From NCBI GenBank assembly GCA_015179045.1, contig WHUZ01000069.1:1-64000 (forward strand): a DNA stretch of 64,000 bases. Reading direction: 5' to 3'. The notes beneath the pieces were generated by a model. That model was given only the letters and a program-made list of their open reading frames with translations, searched no databases and was not told where the DNA came from. Each line of letters opens with the position of its first letter. Position 1 is the stretch's first letter. Source of the stretch: Kalaharituber pfeilii. Its lineage: Eukaryota; Ascomycota; Pezizomycetes; Pezizales; Pezizaceae. This document shows positions 1 through 11,916 of this stretch, one piece after another. The translations under genes were made by a program, and so were the position numbers.

Positions 1-304
1 GGAACTACCACATTACATTAGTGAATTTCAAATTCAAAAATTGCCAGCCATAAATAAAGTCGACTTGGCGTACATACACTTTCCCCGAATTTGTCCGGAA
101 TTGTCTGCATTACATACTGTGCAGTTTGTAAAATATGCCCAAATCTTATAGTGCTAGCACAACTATAGCCATTTCGTAATGTGCTTTGTACTAAATTGAA
201 TATTATTATCATTACATATGGTATTCATACACTTTGCTATGCAATCTATAGACAAGTATTTTACTGCTAATAGCCGACAAGTCCACAGTTGCCGGCTACC
301 TAGT
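1..304. other. No gene recognised
   Basis: AT-rich sequence without a supported ORF, repeat or RNA gene. Short ORFs here have no domain signature. Confidence 0.5.
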
Positions 305-480
305 ATAGGCAGCTACTTCTCCTACCTTCTAGAACTTGACCCCAGCGAAGAAATTCTCTAAAATGTCATATTCCTCCCCACTCTCCACCTTTCTTTTCCA
401 ATTCTTTCCCATGTCACTCCACCTCTCAAAACCTTCTGGACGGTTCTCCTAGCTTCTGCATCGGGAAGGTCAGACAATGG

Positions 481-681
481 TTGGAGGCCGCGAACAAGGA
501 ATTGGGAAAGATATCGGGGATTCGCTGGCTGAGGAAGAGGACCACGCTGGTTGAGGAGGGGAAGAAAACCAGCTCGGCGGTTGTATACTTGGAAAAGGAG
601 ACGGATGTTGAGAGGGTGAGGCTCGGGGGACGTTGGCTCAAATCGGTCCGGTACGAGTCGGAGAGGGGACGGAAGTACTAG
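481..681 (+). pseudogene. LINE ORF1 (gag-like) fragment
   Basis: About 66 codons with the pattern found in ORF1 proteins of fungal LINEs: a WLR segment, then a K-T-S-S-A-V-V-Y-L strand, then a G-G-R-W-L strand, consistent with an RRM-like fold ahead of zinc knuckles. The same protein segment is present on the minus strand near 24,900-25,130 with about 50% similarity. It is cut off by the palindrome at 681. It is a remnant, not a host gene. Confidence 0.6.
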
Positions 682-754
682 CCAGTAAAATATGTATTCG
701 GACAGGGGTACCAATGCACATTATGCGCTATGTCCGAATACATATTTTACTAGC
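681..754. mobile_element. 74-bp palindromic TA-flanked nano-MITE
   Basis: Near-perfect inverted ends (GCCAGTAAAATATGTATTC and its complement at the right end), flanked by TA at 679-680 and 755-756. The centre (GTATTCGGACAGGGG, then AATGCACATT) resembles the ends of the 320-bp foldback element at 2,144-2,463, so both probably use the same Tc1/mariner-type transposase. Too short to encode anything. Confidence 0.65.
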
Positions 755-1181
755 TAGTAGGAGATACCGGGACCGGGACTGCCACCCGCATCATGGAGAA
801 GTTTCGCGGGCACTACATGTAGTTAGGAGTAGATAGTTTGGGGTTCGACTTCTTTTTTCGCTTTTAATAAAACCTCGCCATAGCCCTTTGGGCGGCATGC
901 GAGTATTGATATTAAAAAAAAAAAAAAAAAAAATAGCTTCTGCATCGGAAAGCGAGATGCTCCCCTGTTTGCACCTCCCCATACCTGCACCTATCCGATT
1001 CCCCCACCCCCAGCTTCTTCAACATGAAGCAGTTGTTCTCCACATGGCTATCCCTCTATACTTTCTCACAGCCAACTTATTCTCTAGATCTGGGATTTTC
1101 AGATCCCAACGTGATGAAACAGTTTTACAGACTTTGTCTTAAGAGCTAGTAGGTCTTCTTCCTCCCTTCTCTCTAATGGTA

Positions 1182-1451
1182 TTTTTTTTTTTTTTTATTC
1201 ATGTAACCCTGCATATAGGCTACCAGCCTATGGCAGGGACCCATATACTCGGGCCATGTTTGGAACAACTAACTACGGAATCTACATACACACCTTGAGC
1301 ACCCAGTGCCCTCCGTCTCCCGGTCCCCGACTACCCCAGATCAAGGCAGGCAAACCAGTACTTGACCGGGTCACCTTCCACCCTTCTTGCTTCCAGCCTT
1401 TCTCTTCTAGGTCCTCCCAGGACTGCTAGGTGACATGTGCCCCATTTTTGT
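1182..1451 (-). mobile_element. LINE-C 3' end, 5'-truncated
   Basis: Poly(T) followed on the plus strand by the complement of a tail hairpin with outer stem CCCTGC/GCAGGG and an inner stem AGGCT/AGCCT. Flanked by an imperfect duplication TCTAATGGTA (1,172-1,181) and TCTAATAGTA (1,452-1,461). Related to the LINE-B tail but with an extra inner stem; the same variant recurs at 23.74 and 24.58 kb. Confidence 0.65.
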
Positions 1452-1554
1452 TCTAATAGTATGTTAGCTTAACGGATCTTGATTTCTGCCTAGAGATTCT
1501 AATCATTTGAAAGGTATCTTCATCAATATTCTTAAGAATATACCACTAATAAGA

Positions 1555-1735
1555 TTATAGACCTCTATTCTGAGCCTATTACAACTCTCCATTCTAAGCC
1601 TATTACAGGCCTACGTTCTGAGCCTATTGCAGTCCTCCATTCTAAGTCTATTACAGCCTACGTTCTGAGCTTATCCCCTACATTCTGAGCCTATTACAGC
1701 CCTCCATTCTGAGCCTACTATTTAAGCTCAAATAG
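1555..1735 (+). repeat. Degenerate ~30-bp tandem repeat
   Basis: About six head-to-tail units of the form CATTCTGAGCCTATTACAG plus 8-12 further bases, with substitutions and one short unit. The rest of 1,452-1,958 holds nothing recognised. Confidence 0.75.
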
Positions 1736-1958
1736 CCAATGTCATTGAGCAAATTTGAGTAAGTTTTTGCTCTGCAATGATATTCTATACAATGGTCAAT
1801 AATTATCTAATTCTATATAACTTTTAGATCCTTTCTATCTCATGCTAGCAAAAAGATTCTGACATTTAAGTGCATCATCACTGCAGTGAAAGATTCCAAC
1901 TAACTAATTCTACTGCACAGGATATATAAGAGTACAGTTCTCTATTTCATACTAGAAT

Positions 1959-2506
1959 TGTAACGGATGGTGGTAAACGCAGAGAGTTACCGTCCGCCAG
2001 GCCAAAAAGATACTTGACCAGCAATACTTGGCGCTCGCTAGTCATCTGCATAGCTCATATAGCACATTTTGCAACTGCGACGCCAGTGCCTGGCTGTCGC
2101 ATATCGCCTACGTCGCATATGCGCATATTGCGCACTTCTACTAGACAGAAAAATAAGTATTTGGACAGGGGATAAATGCATATTCATGCGCCATGCAGTA
2201 TTCAGCAGAAACTAGCATATTTTCGTATGCTTGGCTGGTGATAGCCATAAGACAGTCCATATTTCGTGATAGGGTGTCCAAATTCATTATGTAAGAAAGT
2301 ATTTGGACAGCTGACGTGATGAAATTTGGGCAGCTGACATAATGAATTTGGACTTTCACACCTATTCTTTCTTGCCAAGCATACGAAAATATGCTAGTTT
2401 CCGCCAAATACCGCATAGCGCATAATATGCATTATCCCCTGTCCAAATACTTATTTTTCTTTCTAGTACTGACCGCCCGCCCTATGGTTGCGGTGAATCC
2501 GTAACA
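1959..2506. mobile_element. Solo LTR interrupted by a MITE
   Basis: Begins TGTAACGGAT and ends ATCCGTAACA, giving inverted TG...CA termini, with a perfect 5-bp duplication AGAAT at 1,954-1,958 and 2,507-2,511. Without the MITE at 2,144-2,463 it is about 228 bp, a usual size for a fungal LTR. No internal coding region is left, as expected from LTR-LTR recombination. Unrelated to the LTRs at 39.8, 47.4 and 52.0 kb. Confidence 0.75.
2144..2463. mobile_element. TA-flanked foldback MITE
   Basis: Long inverted repeats (about 110 bp per arm) flanked by TA at 2,142-2,143 and 2,464-2,465. The ends read AAATAAGTATTTGGACAGG; inner arms include GCCAAGCATACGAAAATATG and its complement. No transposase. 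It inserted into the older solo LTR. Confidence 0.8.
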
Positions 2507-3104
2507 AGAATCCATCACCTCCCCATTGGCCTATTTATCTTCCCATCGCCTTCTCTCAACTGTCTATCAGTACAACTATTATGCTACAACTTCTACAGTT
2601 ATACATGAATGAGGGGCTAGATTCACATCGTTCTAACAAAGTATACCCCCATCATGTATAAAACTTAAAGACAGCGGTGAGTCGTTCTATCCTTTCTAAC
2701 CACTAGGTTCTATTTAGGTAACTTTTTTTTCACTGTCTCTTACTCTTGGCATGTGAGGCGCTGTCTGCTTGTTCATTTGCAGTGCAGAGCCTTTTGAGGG
2801 ATTTTCATCCAGACATTGCGCACCTCTTGCCGCAATTATGAGTTGCGATAGCAGGCAGGGTGAGAGCCTGTTTCTAGCTCGGAGATTCCAGTACGGTTTT
2901 TGCTTAATGCTTTTTTGTGTTACAAAATTCGCACCCGATCGTTGCTGGACTAGAATATTGTTAATATATATTCTGGTTCCCCATGGGGATTATGGCCCGG
3001 ACTGGTTAAGGTCCCGACGAGAGTGCGGAGGAAAACGTGGTACCCTCATCACAGTGCAGCGTACCCTGGCAGGCCGTGCATGACACACGTATGATCCTGC
3101 AATA
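2507..3104. other. No gene recognised
   Basis: Several overlapping ORFs of 60-110 codons on both strands have no recognisable domain. No repeat or RNA gene seen. Confidence 0.4.
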
Positions 3105-3621
3105 GAGACCTTTCGCAAGAAGCTGTAGAGCTTCTGAGAAACCAGGGTGTCGGCCCTTGTAAGGTCTAGAATGCCAAAAGACCTTTCGCATAAGCTCTGG
3201 AGCTTCAGGTTTGCACCAGGGAAAGGGGAGGCACTGGTTACTGATGATGGGCTCAACTTTGCACCTGTAATTTCAGCTCCAACAGGAGCAGCTACACACC
3301 CAGTTTCCTGCTCCAAACCCAAAAGTTAATTATTTGCACTTCTGGAATTCTCATGATATCTTTTACTTTACCATAGCTATCGTGATTGCTGAGATATTTG
3401 AGGTTTAAATTGTAGAGCTTTAATCGGGGGTGAAGCTTTTCGCTGGAGCTTCACAAAGCTTTAAGGCTTCCGCTTTGCCACACTTCATTAACTAGCAGGG
3501 GTACAGCAGGGGTTGGGAAGCTCTTTTTTTTTTTTTTTTTTTTTAAATCACATAACCCCGCTTGTAGCACTTGGCCATGGCAGGGTGGTTGGGAAGCTCA
3601 AGAGCGTCTTGCGAAGGTCTC
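3105..3621. mobile_element. TA-flanked MITE with a nested LINE-B tail
   Basis: Inverted ends GAGACCTTTCGCAAGA and, at the right, CTTGCGAAGGTCTC, flanked by TA at 3,103-3,104 and 3,622-3,623. The terminal motif AGACCTTTCGCA is repeated subterminally near 3,178. Carries the 63-bp LINE-B tail insertion at 3,524-3,586; about 454 bp without it. Confidence 0.65.
3524..3586 (-). mobile_element. 63-bp LINE-B tail micro-insertion
   Basis: Perfect 13-bp duplication GGTTGGGAAGCTC at 3,511-3,523 and 3,587-3,599. The insert is poly(T), then the complement of the LINE-B 3' end, ending one base outside the hairpin foot (CCCTGCC). Confidence 0.9.
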
Positions 3622-3931
3622 TAATACTAAACTTTGTCAAGGTATATTTATGTATATAGGAGTTTCATAGCTTATATTAATATGTAGTGGATACAATATA
3701 TAGATCAATGAACGTTTCTGCTCGCAATCTCTACTTTTGGGGGGGGGTCGAAGAAAAGCAAAATTGTAAAAAATGTAAGCATACTAAGTAAGTATATATT
3801 AAAAACCTTTGGCCTATTTATGCTATTCTGTCAAAGAAAGACAACAAAGGAAGCAGAAGAAGAAAAATTCCAAGTGAGCCGTCGTGCAATTCCATGGTCT
3901 ATCCAATATCCGTCCAAATGCGTAGAGAGAC

Positions 3932-3970
<39 letters not shown>

Positions 3971-4291
3971 ATTTGCAACAAGAAATAAAAGAAAGGAATT
4001 AGATATAAAATGAAATAAAATAAAAAATAAACAGAACTGTCCCCAATGCGTCCAATTCTGCTCTAGCCAGTCGCGGCGAGACAAACAAGTCCTTTCAGTA
4101 AAAATAATTCCCCCATCCATAATCTTTCTGCCCGAAAACAGATTCCCAACTTTTTCTGTATCTCGTATGCTGAAAACTCATCTGAAGAAATTCTCGATTT
4201 TTCCCCTGGTCTCTTTCATCCCCGACGGTATCACTTAAAAATGCACCCCCTTCCAAATTGAAACATTCCAACGGGTATGTACTAGGGAAAG

Positions 4292-4323
<32 letters not shown>

Positions 4324-4545
4324 AAGGAAAAAACAAACCTTCCTCAGTAGATTTTTTTTGCATATAAGTGCGTAAATCGGTACATATTTTCCAACCATCA
4401 CGAGTCATAAACTCCCCCACCACTGACGTCATATGTCGTACATTCCTGTTCAAAATGTTTGCATATTTCTCCTTTTTCTTGTGTTCTGCCCAGTTGCATT
4501 CCAGTGAGTTACAGGTAGGCGGAGGGTATAAGGCGGGGACCTGAG
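3622..4545. other. Intergenic, simple repeats
   Basis: Contains an A-run followed by (TA)n at about 3,932-3,968 and a 30-bp A-run near 4,290-4,319. This is the region downstream of the ABC transporter gene on its own strand. No gene seen. Confidence 0.6.
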
Positions 4546-7500
4546 TTAGTTCCGGCCCAAAACTCTCCTAAAGAATTTTTTCCAGTGGAACTCCCTAAAG
4601 GCCCAGTGGAGTATGTACACTAGTGCCATATTCGTGAAGATGAAGATGCAGAATATTCCCAGATCTCGCCAGCGAAGGTTGAAGCTGAACACCAGAGCGT
4701 TAGTAATTTTTCTTTTCTTATTCCAAAATCACTTCGAAGAAAAGCCTGGATAAGGGAGGTAAGGGACAACATACTCAAGATTCACCGTCTTCATATACTC
4801 GTCCCCATCCTTATACACACAGTAATCGCACATGCCCTCGGCAGTCTCCATCATGTACCCTGATGTGTTCTTGAGCCAGTCACCAGCATACTGGGTGCAG
4901 GTCATGCCCTGTGGAGGTGTGAACTGAACAAGCTCCTTGGATGAACATTCAACTTGGACATCGTGCAGGATGTTGCTCATGGTGCCGCGCACAAGGTGAG
5001 TGAGAGGGTTGGCCCAGTAGATCCAGGATCTATAGAAGGTTTCGAGGGCATCGTAGGGGACGAGGATGCCATTGAAGGCGTTGGTGACGACGAAGAGGAA
5101 GGGATTCACTGTAAACATGAGCATGTATTAGCCAAAGCAAGGAAGAGAAAGTGTAGATTTTATGAGAATATGGTAAGGAAAATTACCGATTGACATGATA
5201 GTAAGGTCTGGACACATCGCCGCAATCCACATCCCGAACGGTGCAATCCAAATCTCGAACAGCAGGATGAAGAGGAACTGGTACCCTGCCCTACTCGTCT
5301 CGGTCGCCATTCCAACCATGTAATACCATGGAAAGAAAAAGAATAATGTTCCTAGAATGGCGTACGGGATCTGGCACAAGTGCATGGCCGTAATAAGGGC
5401 GGGCGCGGAGTAAATTTTGGAATTGCGTTCGCGGGCCTCGTAGAGCATCCGAAAAGTGAGATATTTTGGTTGCACACCGCTGGCAATAAGGGGGGAGAGA
5501 ACGATAATGAGGAAGAGGGAGAAGCCACGGGATTGCATCTCGAGAACAGTGTTGCCAGATTGGAAGAACCTTTGGAACTTGTTAGGTGACATATATAATT
5601 AGAACAGGGCCTTGGATTATACTTACAGAACACCGGCAATCAATGCCGTGGACAAGTTGGAGAAGATAGCGGAATACCCGTAGTTCGGATCTCTCCAATA
5701 GTTCTTCCAAACTCTTTCTGTTACTGCCTTGACCTGTTCAATGAATGACATACCATACTCCAATGCAATCTCAGTCCGTCGGTCAGGTAATTGCGATCTC
5801 TCTTCGGCAATGGCCCTAATCTCCTCCTTTACAGCCTTAGACTCAGGGGAAGAAGCCCAGATTGCACCCCAGTCTGCATTTCGACTGGAAGCCCGTGTTG
5901 TCTCAAGAATATATTCCGCGGGATTATCGTCAAGGTGTGCTTTTGGCGCACCATTCCGCTGGAAGTAGTCAATAACGGCGCTTCCGTTCGTTCCAATCGG
6001 GCCGAAGTAGACTTGTTTACCCTGACTGAGAAGGAGGATGTTGTCAAAGTTGCGAAACAGGATTGCAGAAGGTTGATGGATGGTGCAGAGAATCGCGAGA
6101 TTGGATTCATCGGCAAGTTTGCGGAGGAATCTAACGATAGAGAGGGCTCCTGTGGAATCAAGGCCAGAGGTAGGCTCGTCAAGGAAGAGAAGGGTTTCAG
6201 GCTTTGCAGCCAGCTCGACTCCAATAGTAACTCGCTGACATGGTGTTAGTTTCTTGAAGAATAAATGTACGGAAAAGGGTCTATAATACCTTTCTTTCTT
6301 CAACAGAAAGTCCAAATCCGGGCTCTCCAATCAATGCATCCGCAAGTTTTTCCAGTTCTAACAACTTGATGATATCCTCGACAAATTTGAACTTCTCCTG
6401 TTTGCTTACGGTAGCAGGCTGCCTTAGCAAAGCCGAGAACCTCAATGCCTCTCTTACTGTTGCAGTACCATCATGAATATCCATCTGCTCAACGAACCCG
6501 GTGTTCCGTTGGAAATCAGCGCGAAGTCTCTTTCCATCAACGAGCATATCTCCACTGACGACACCAACTCTGGACTTCTGGGAGAGTGTGTCTAGTAGAG
6601 TGGTCTTTCCGGCGCCAGAAGGCCCCATGAGGGCAGTGAGACGACCAGGCATTACATAACCGTGAATATCGTGCAGGACCTGCTTGGGGGGAGATCCGGG
6701 GATAGGAACAGTGTAGTTGAGGTTATCCCATGTGAATATAGATGACTGGCCTTGAATAACAGATTTTGTAGTCTGTATGGGCTGCAATGCATTGCCATTA
6801 GCGCTATGATTAGTTGTATCCTCACCAGCTTGTTTCTCCGTTGTAGGAAGCGACCCCTCAGTGGCCTTTTTAGCATTGGAGCGCTTGACAAATACTTTCA
6901 TAGAGCCGCCACCAGATCCCCAGGTGAGATACTCAATCCCAATCATGGCTATGATGATATAACCAACTGTAAAAGCCAGGATAATTCCAAAGTTCCTCCA
7001 AACATGCGCCCTCTCGTAACCAAGTTGTTCCAACAACCATTTTGTACCGTTGACGCTGGAAGCACCTGCCTCTGCACCAGTAAAGAAGCAGATTTGGTTT
7101 TCTATTGAAGCTCCAGGTACACCAGGAATCAAATGCGCAGGGGCACATGGTATTTGCATGCCATCATATTGATTTACCATGAGGGCCTCTTGAGCATATG
7201 CAAATGGGGAGCCGTAGTAAATCCATTTATATCCCCAGGATTTCATTACGTTGAAAGGTTGCATGTAACCGGAGAACTAAGAAATGGTTAGTAGAGGAAT
7301 GCATAGAACCCAGTCAATGTCAACGTACCACTGCAGTAATATTGAGACCAAGGAACCCCATCCTAATTGTAGCGTTAATGTCCCTACTGAATACACCGAC
7401 TGCACGGTAGAAAGCTGTAGTACAAACGGCGGTAGTCTGGATCAATTGTTAGTCGATAAGTGGCTTTAGGAGGAGGCTGGACTTACAAAAACGAAGAGGA

Positions 7501-9693
7501 GCTGCAAGAAGAATTTCCCAGCGTTCATCGCCATTGCACACATGAATTACACAACGATTGTAAATATTGAGCTTTGTATAGCCAAGATAGGAAAATCTGC
7601 GATAGTCTTTGCAATAATCTGCGCTGAAGGCCGATAGAATGCGAAATTAACCTGTTTGGCGGTTATGGTACGTCCTAGAGTCATTTGGATGGCTTCAAAA
7701 AGTTGCATCCAGCCTTTAACAAAGGTATCAGTATCATGCTGCACGAACAAAGGTCAAAGTAGTATAGTAGTGATTCTTACCAATGATGATGAGGTTGAAA
7801 AATAGCGCACCACCCATAATATACGAACCAGCTGTGGTTTTCGGAATATTATACGCAAGACTGCCAGTCAACAACGCACACACAATGGTATTGATGCTGT
7901 ATATAGGTTAGCCAGGAATTCAACATCTTTGGGCGGACGTGTGGAAACATACTATCTGCTCCGAAGCCCAACTTGGTCTTGCCATATAACTTGTAGCTCT
8001 CTCTGAAGCAAATACCAAACTTGCATGATGAAACTCACGGTATACGGGCTGCTGCTGCGTGTCAATTTGGACTTGTTTTCCTTGACAGCCTGAGTGAATT
8101 TTTCTGCATCTCCTCCTATCTCCGCGTCGTATTCAAGTAACTCTTTCTGCACCCCATCCCAAAATCTGCTCTTCCTGAATGTAGCCTCAAACTCTTCGGG
8201 GGATGAAGGTAACTTGCCATCGAAGTCTGCTCGTGGCCGCCGCTCAAAGGGATTGGTGATGGAAGTCAGGAAGTCAGCCGTCGTGGTACCGGGAATAAAC
8301 TTGAAACCTAGCTCTTCGAAATAGGCCCGGGCTTCAGAGGCTTTGCCATAGAATATTTGGCGCCCTGAGTCGATGACACAAACTTTATCAAATTCTTTAT
8401 AAATCTGCTCACCAGCCTGGTATAGGGTAACAACGGTTGTGGACTTGGTCAAACTGGTAAGAATTCGAAGGGAGCGAATATAATCCACGGCAGTGGAGCT
8501 GTCAAGTCCTCTTGTGGAGTTGTCAAATGCGTTTATGGTTGCACGAGAAGCCAGGGCCTTGTGCATAATGTCAGCAACTGTCGAATTGAAGTGGAATGGA
8601 CAATAAATACTAACCTCCATAATTGATACCCGTTTTCTCTCTCCACCACTCACACCACGAGTGAATTGATTTCCAACGATAGTGTTGACTGTGTGCTTCA
8701 TGCCAAACATCTTGACAAATAGCTCGAGCATCTGTTCGACAAAATCGCCCCTAGAGGTGCCAGGAATACGCTTCGATGGCGTTTTCGTCTTCAATGCAAA
8801 GCGGACAGTCTGCCTAACAGTGAGGGTCGGCAAATGAATATCCTCTACAGACAGAATGTTAGATTAAAAGCTTTGAGGACATAATTCTCTGTATGCGGGC
8901 AAATGTACCCACCTTCGCTGTTATACAGGATCTCTCCTCGATATTCCTTCTTTGCGGATTCAAACCCAAGCCCAGAGTAGTCGACCTGCCCTTGATAGCT
9001 GTGAAGTCTCTTCGCTGGTTTGTGAGGGCCCTCAGGAAGGTAGAACTGCCTGATCCGGGATTCCCAAGCACGAGTAGCATCTCTCCTGGTTTTACGACTC
9101 CAGAGAAACCTTGAATGATGTTTTTAATAGGTGGTTTCTTGCCAAATAACGAGAACCGGATATAGTCAAATATGTCTTTTCCAAATAGCCCTAGTAGCTC
9201 ATCTGCAAACGTGCGGGCGAAAAGGAAACCGGAACCACTTCCTTGGACAGTGAGATCGCGGAAACGGACACCAATCCTCTTCGGTATTATCCCAGATTCG
9301 GAGGCTTCTCTATTGGCACGTGTAAGATATTCCTCCAAGTCAACGAACATCGAGTTCCCCGTGACTTCACCTTCCTCCTCATCCGGTAGTTGTGCTGATC
9401 GTGTTGATGCAGGCTGGGAAAGCTCACGTTTTAGACTAAAAATCCAGAGTATCAGTACCACTGTATCTCCTCTGTCATCTAGTATAAAATGTTCAAACGG
9501 TGCGTGTTGGGTAATTAATAGCTACTTACTCCTCAAATTCATTTATTGCTTTCTCAACGTTTACTCGCGCTCCAGGTGACTGCTCGCCCCATTGTCCGGT
9601 TCCAGTACTCTCTGGGCTCTCCGACCGGATTATGCTCTGTTTGTATTTGAGTGATTCGGTAGAGCTAGCGCCTATATTTGCTTGTGACTCCAT
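4546..9693 (-). pseudogene. PDR-type (ABCG) full-size ABC transporter, two lesions
   Basis: Pleiotropic-drug-resistance transporter: an ATP-driven plasma-membrane exporter of hydrophobic compounds, layout NBD1-TMD1-NBD2-TMD2. Twelve exons join in frame: 9,693-9,530; 9,435-8,913; 8,844-8,615; 8,557-7,953; 7,896-7,781; 7,713-7,487; 7,436-7,329; 7,276-6,290; 6,234-5,627; 5,569-5,187; 5,108-4,775; 4,684-4,546. They would give about 1,474 residues, normal for the family. NBD1 has Walker A GNPGSGSSTF (about residue 185), signature VSGGERKRVS and the family-typical DNSTRGLDSS. NBD2 has GPSGAGKTT (about 875), the degenerate signature LSVEERKRV, FLDEPTSGLDS and TIHQPS. Two lesions break it: one missing base near 8,985-8,992 (about codon 203) shifts the NBD1 frame, and TAA at 7,547-7,549 (about codon 602, where the frame continues FMCAMAMNAGKFF) stops TMD1. 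Start chosen at the ATG giving MESQAN; the upstream frame has no ATG. Substrate unknown. Sequencing error is possible for either lesion, less so for both. Confidence 0.88.
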
Positions 9694-11146
9694 TTCTGGT
9701 GGCGCTCTCAACAGAGCTCTCGTACTCAAAACTCAGGTGGGTCTATTGGCTGGATATGTCAACCAGTAATCCGTAGTATAGGAAGTTCGGTTTGGCGTTG
9801 AACACAATGGCTATCTCGACTCAAGAATTTGAGAAGGATTCCACAGCGAGTCGAGCACACTGCGGAGAGCCCGCGGATACAACGTTGATGAACTGCACCT
9901 GGGATACTGGGCAGTTTTATCTGTATTTATAGAAAGACATTCTTTTGCCACTTCTCATGCAGCTCCACCTGAGGGTCTCAAACCTGTGTCGCAATCGCAC
10001 GGACACCACAGTAAGATTCGTGAATTGGAAATGCACTATCGCATCATCACCTAGCTTCAGGGCATCATTGTCGGCGATAAGCATATGATTGTATGCCTGC
10101 TTTTCGGAGTTCGAGACCGGCAACATTGAGTTTCTAAGCATGATGATGCTATCCATAAAAGGAATATCAAAATATATTGGAAATATTAAAATTTCTCCTG
10201 CGATCCATGTTTGAATCTCTACATATCTCAGTGAGCACGACCAATGGGGTACTAGTACAAAGGGTCCCTGTGGATGTTGCAGGGGCCTGGGGATGCTTGT
10301 CGCTTCAGCGCACTAGATCGGCTATATAGCCCAGAACGGAACTATATCAAAGGAAATTTACCAACACGCATGGGGCTTACGAGCAAGTACCAGTTACTTG
10401 TAAGGATACAACGGATACACTCATCTATCAAGGTGTTCCAGTGCCCGCTCCACGTGCATCCCCTGGAATACCAGAAAATGCAACATGAGCGCAGCGGTAG
10501 CCAACGCCGGTAACGCTTACACTCATAATGTGTAATTATTAATTGCCTATAAAACTGGGATGCTACCTATAGCTATGTAATTAATAATTCAGTGGAAAGC
10601 TCGCCTTCAAATCTGATCAGGCTTAGTCTTCTACATCCCGCAGCCATCATATGCCCAAACGGGGCACTACTGCTGGCATATCAATGCATTGTGTAGTGTG
10701 GTAGGCACATAGGCACATGATGCGCAATTGGAGACTGAAGGTATCTATCTATACTAGACTCGAGGTGCTTCAGTTGTAGGAGTGGTGAAGATGATAGTCT
10801 GATGCCATGGAGGTGATCAATGCCAAGAGCCACCTTAAAAGCTTAGTTTCTGTTGAACCTTCGCTCTCAGACCCTCTTCTGGCTGTGCGTCGCCTGGTTG
10901 ACCATATGCAGTCTCACATGCAGTCTCATACGCAGTCTCATACGCAGTCTCGTTTCTAACCAGACTAGGTCCAGCTAGTCGCGGCGTTAGCAACCAAACT
11001 GTACTGCTACATGTGGGTACTCTCGTAGTCTATGATTGGAATTGGAATTTCTATCTTACTCAGCAAGATTTTCTTACTAAGGTTATTACTTCATAGTTGT
11101 AGACGTCCCTGCAAGTGGCGTCCACATCTGTTCCTGTGTTTACATA
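9694..11146. other. 5' flank of the ABC gene; no other gene recognised
   Basis: Presumably holds the ABC promoter; no clear TATA box or operator could be assigned. A 12-bp tandem repeat (CAGTCTCATACG, about four units) lies at 10,910-10,953, and an inverted pair TAATTATTAATT / AATTAATAATT at 10,532-10,593. Confidence 0.5.
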
Positions 11147-11916
11147 CAGTCTACCCTTGCTATACCGGATCGCTAAAATCTGGAACTTTTCGTCCGGTAT
11201 AGCAAGGTTCCGGTATAGAATAAAATGCTTGGCAGACAGGGGGTGAAAATGGTTTTCAGATTTAAAATAATTACTGAAGTAGGAAATAAATGAAAACATC
11301 AAATCATTCCCATACCCAACGAAATACATCAATATGCGTCGTTCACAAAATCTAGAAAAACGTGCTTGAGAAACATCAACTATGTAAATGTCGACTAGAA
11401 CCAAAGTTAAGTGAATTTGGTAAACATTTTTGAGATGTATTGGTAAGATCACTGTACGTTAACTCAACTTGGATATCCTAAGTATCTCACTTATTATTTA
11501 CGGCTGACCAGTAGCTGTATCTACTTTGTCAGATATTTTGAGACAAAGTGATAAGTGGCTAGCAATTGATCTCGGAAATGATAGTACATGGAAAAAGAAG
11601 CAACGAAGTGCACAGTTTTCATTACTTGAACAACATTGTAGCAAGTGATGGTAGCAGCGGTAGCAGCGGCGATAGCACAAGCAGTGCAGCAGTAGTGGCA
11701 GCAGTGATGGCAGCCAAGTGTGAAATGGGGTAGTCTAAGATGTATTAGTATTAGTGTGTCCGGTATAGCAAATATTATTTGTATGGAGCCAGGGGGTACT
11801 TGTCTGGAGGTTTCTGTCCGGTCCGAGATTGTTAGGGTGTCCGGTATAGCAAGGGCGATTTGTATGGGGAACGGATGTCGCGGCTAGAGGCTATCCGGTA
11901 TAGCAAGGGTAGACTG
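11147..11916. mobile_element. Fot1/pogo-like MITE, 770 bp
   Basis: Terminal inverted repeats CAGTCTACCCTTGCTATACC at the left and its complement at the right, flanked by TA (11,145-11,146 and 11,917-11,918). The subterminal motif TCCGGTATAGCAA recurs at least five times in both orientations, as in transposase-binding repeats. The interior holds a short trinucleotide array (about 11,640-11,700) and no transposase. Confidence 0.8.

Larger units (their letters stand above)
465..933 (+). mobile_element. Internally deleted LINE-A copy nested in LINE-B
   Basis: Flanked by a perfect 15-bp duplication TAGCTTCTGCATCGG (450-464 and 934-948). The 5' part is an ORF1 (gag-like) fragment; the 3' end is the LINE-A terminal hairpin with loop TTT followed by poly(A). 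The RT and RNase H coding region is absent, so this is a deleted LINE RNA or a non-autonomous derivative. The ORF1 part contains a further 74-bp palindromic element at 681-754. Confidence 0.8.
305..1181 (-). mobile_element. LINE-B 3'-end remnant, interrupted
   Basis: The minus strand matches the 3' part of ORF2 and the 3' UTR of the full-length LINE-B at 38,900-39,180: the RNase H-distal zinc-finger region, the stop codon and the following AAGTTCTAGAAGGTAGGAG segment. The poly(A) tail is missing. The copy is split by a LINE-A-tailed insertion at 465-933; the LINE-B sequence resumes at 934 after a 15-bp target duplication. Homology fades after about 1,040. The copy is non-coding and old relative to the nested insertion. 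Confidence 0.75.

Noticed and set aside
2769..3329. Overlapping ORFs of 60-110 codons upstream of the MITE
   Set aside because: No domain or consistent codon pattern; part of the region is the MITE end.
5829..6224. 131-codon minus-strand ORF within the ABC gene
   Set aside because: Alternative frame of exon 9; the other frame contains the NBD2 Walker B and H-loop motifs.
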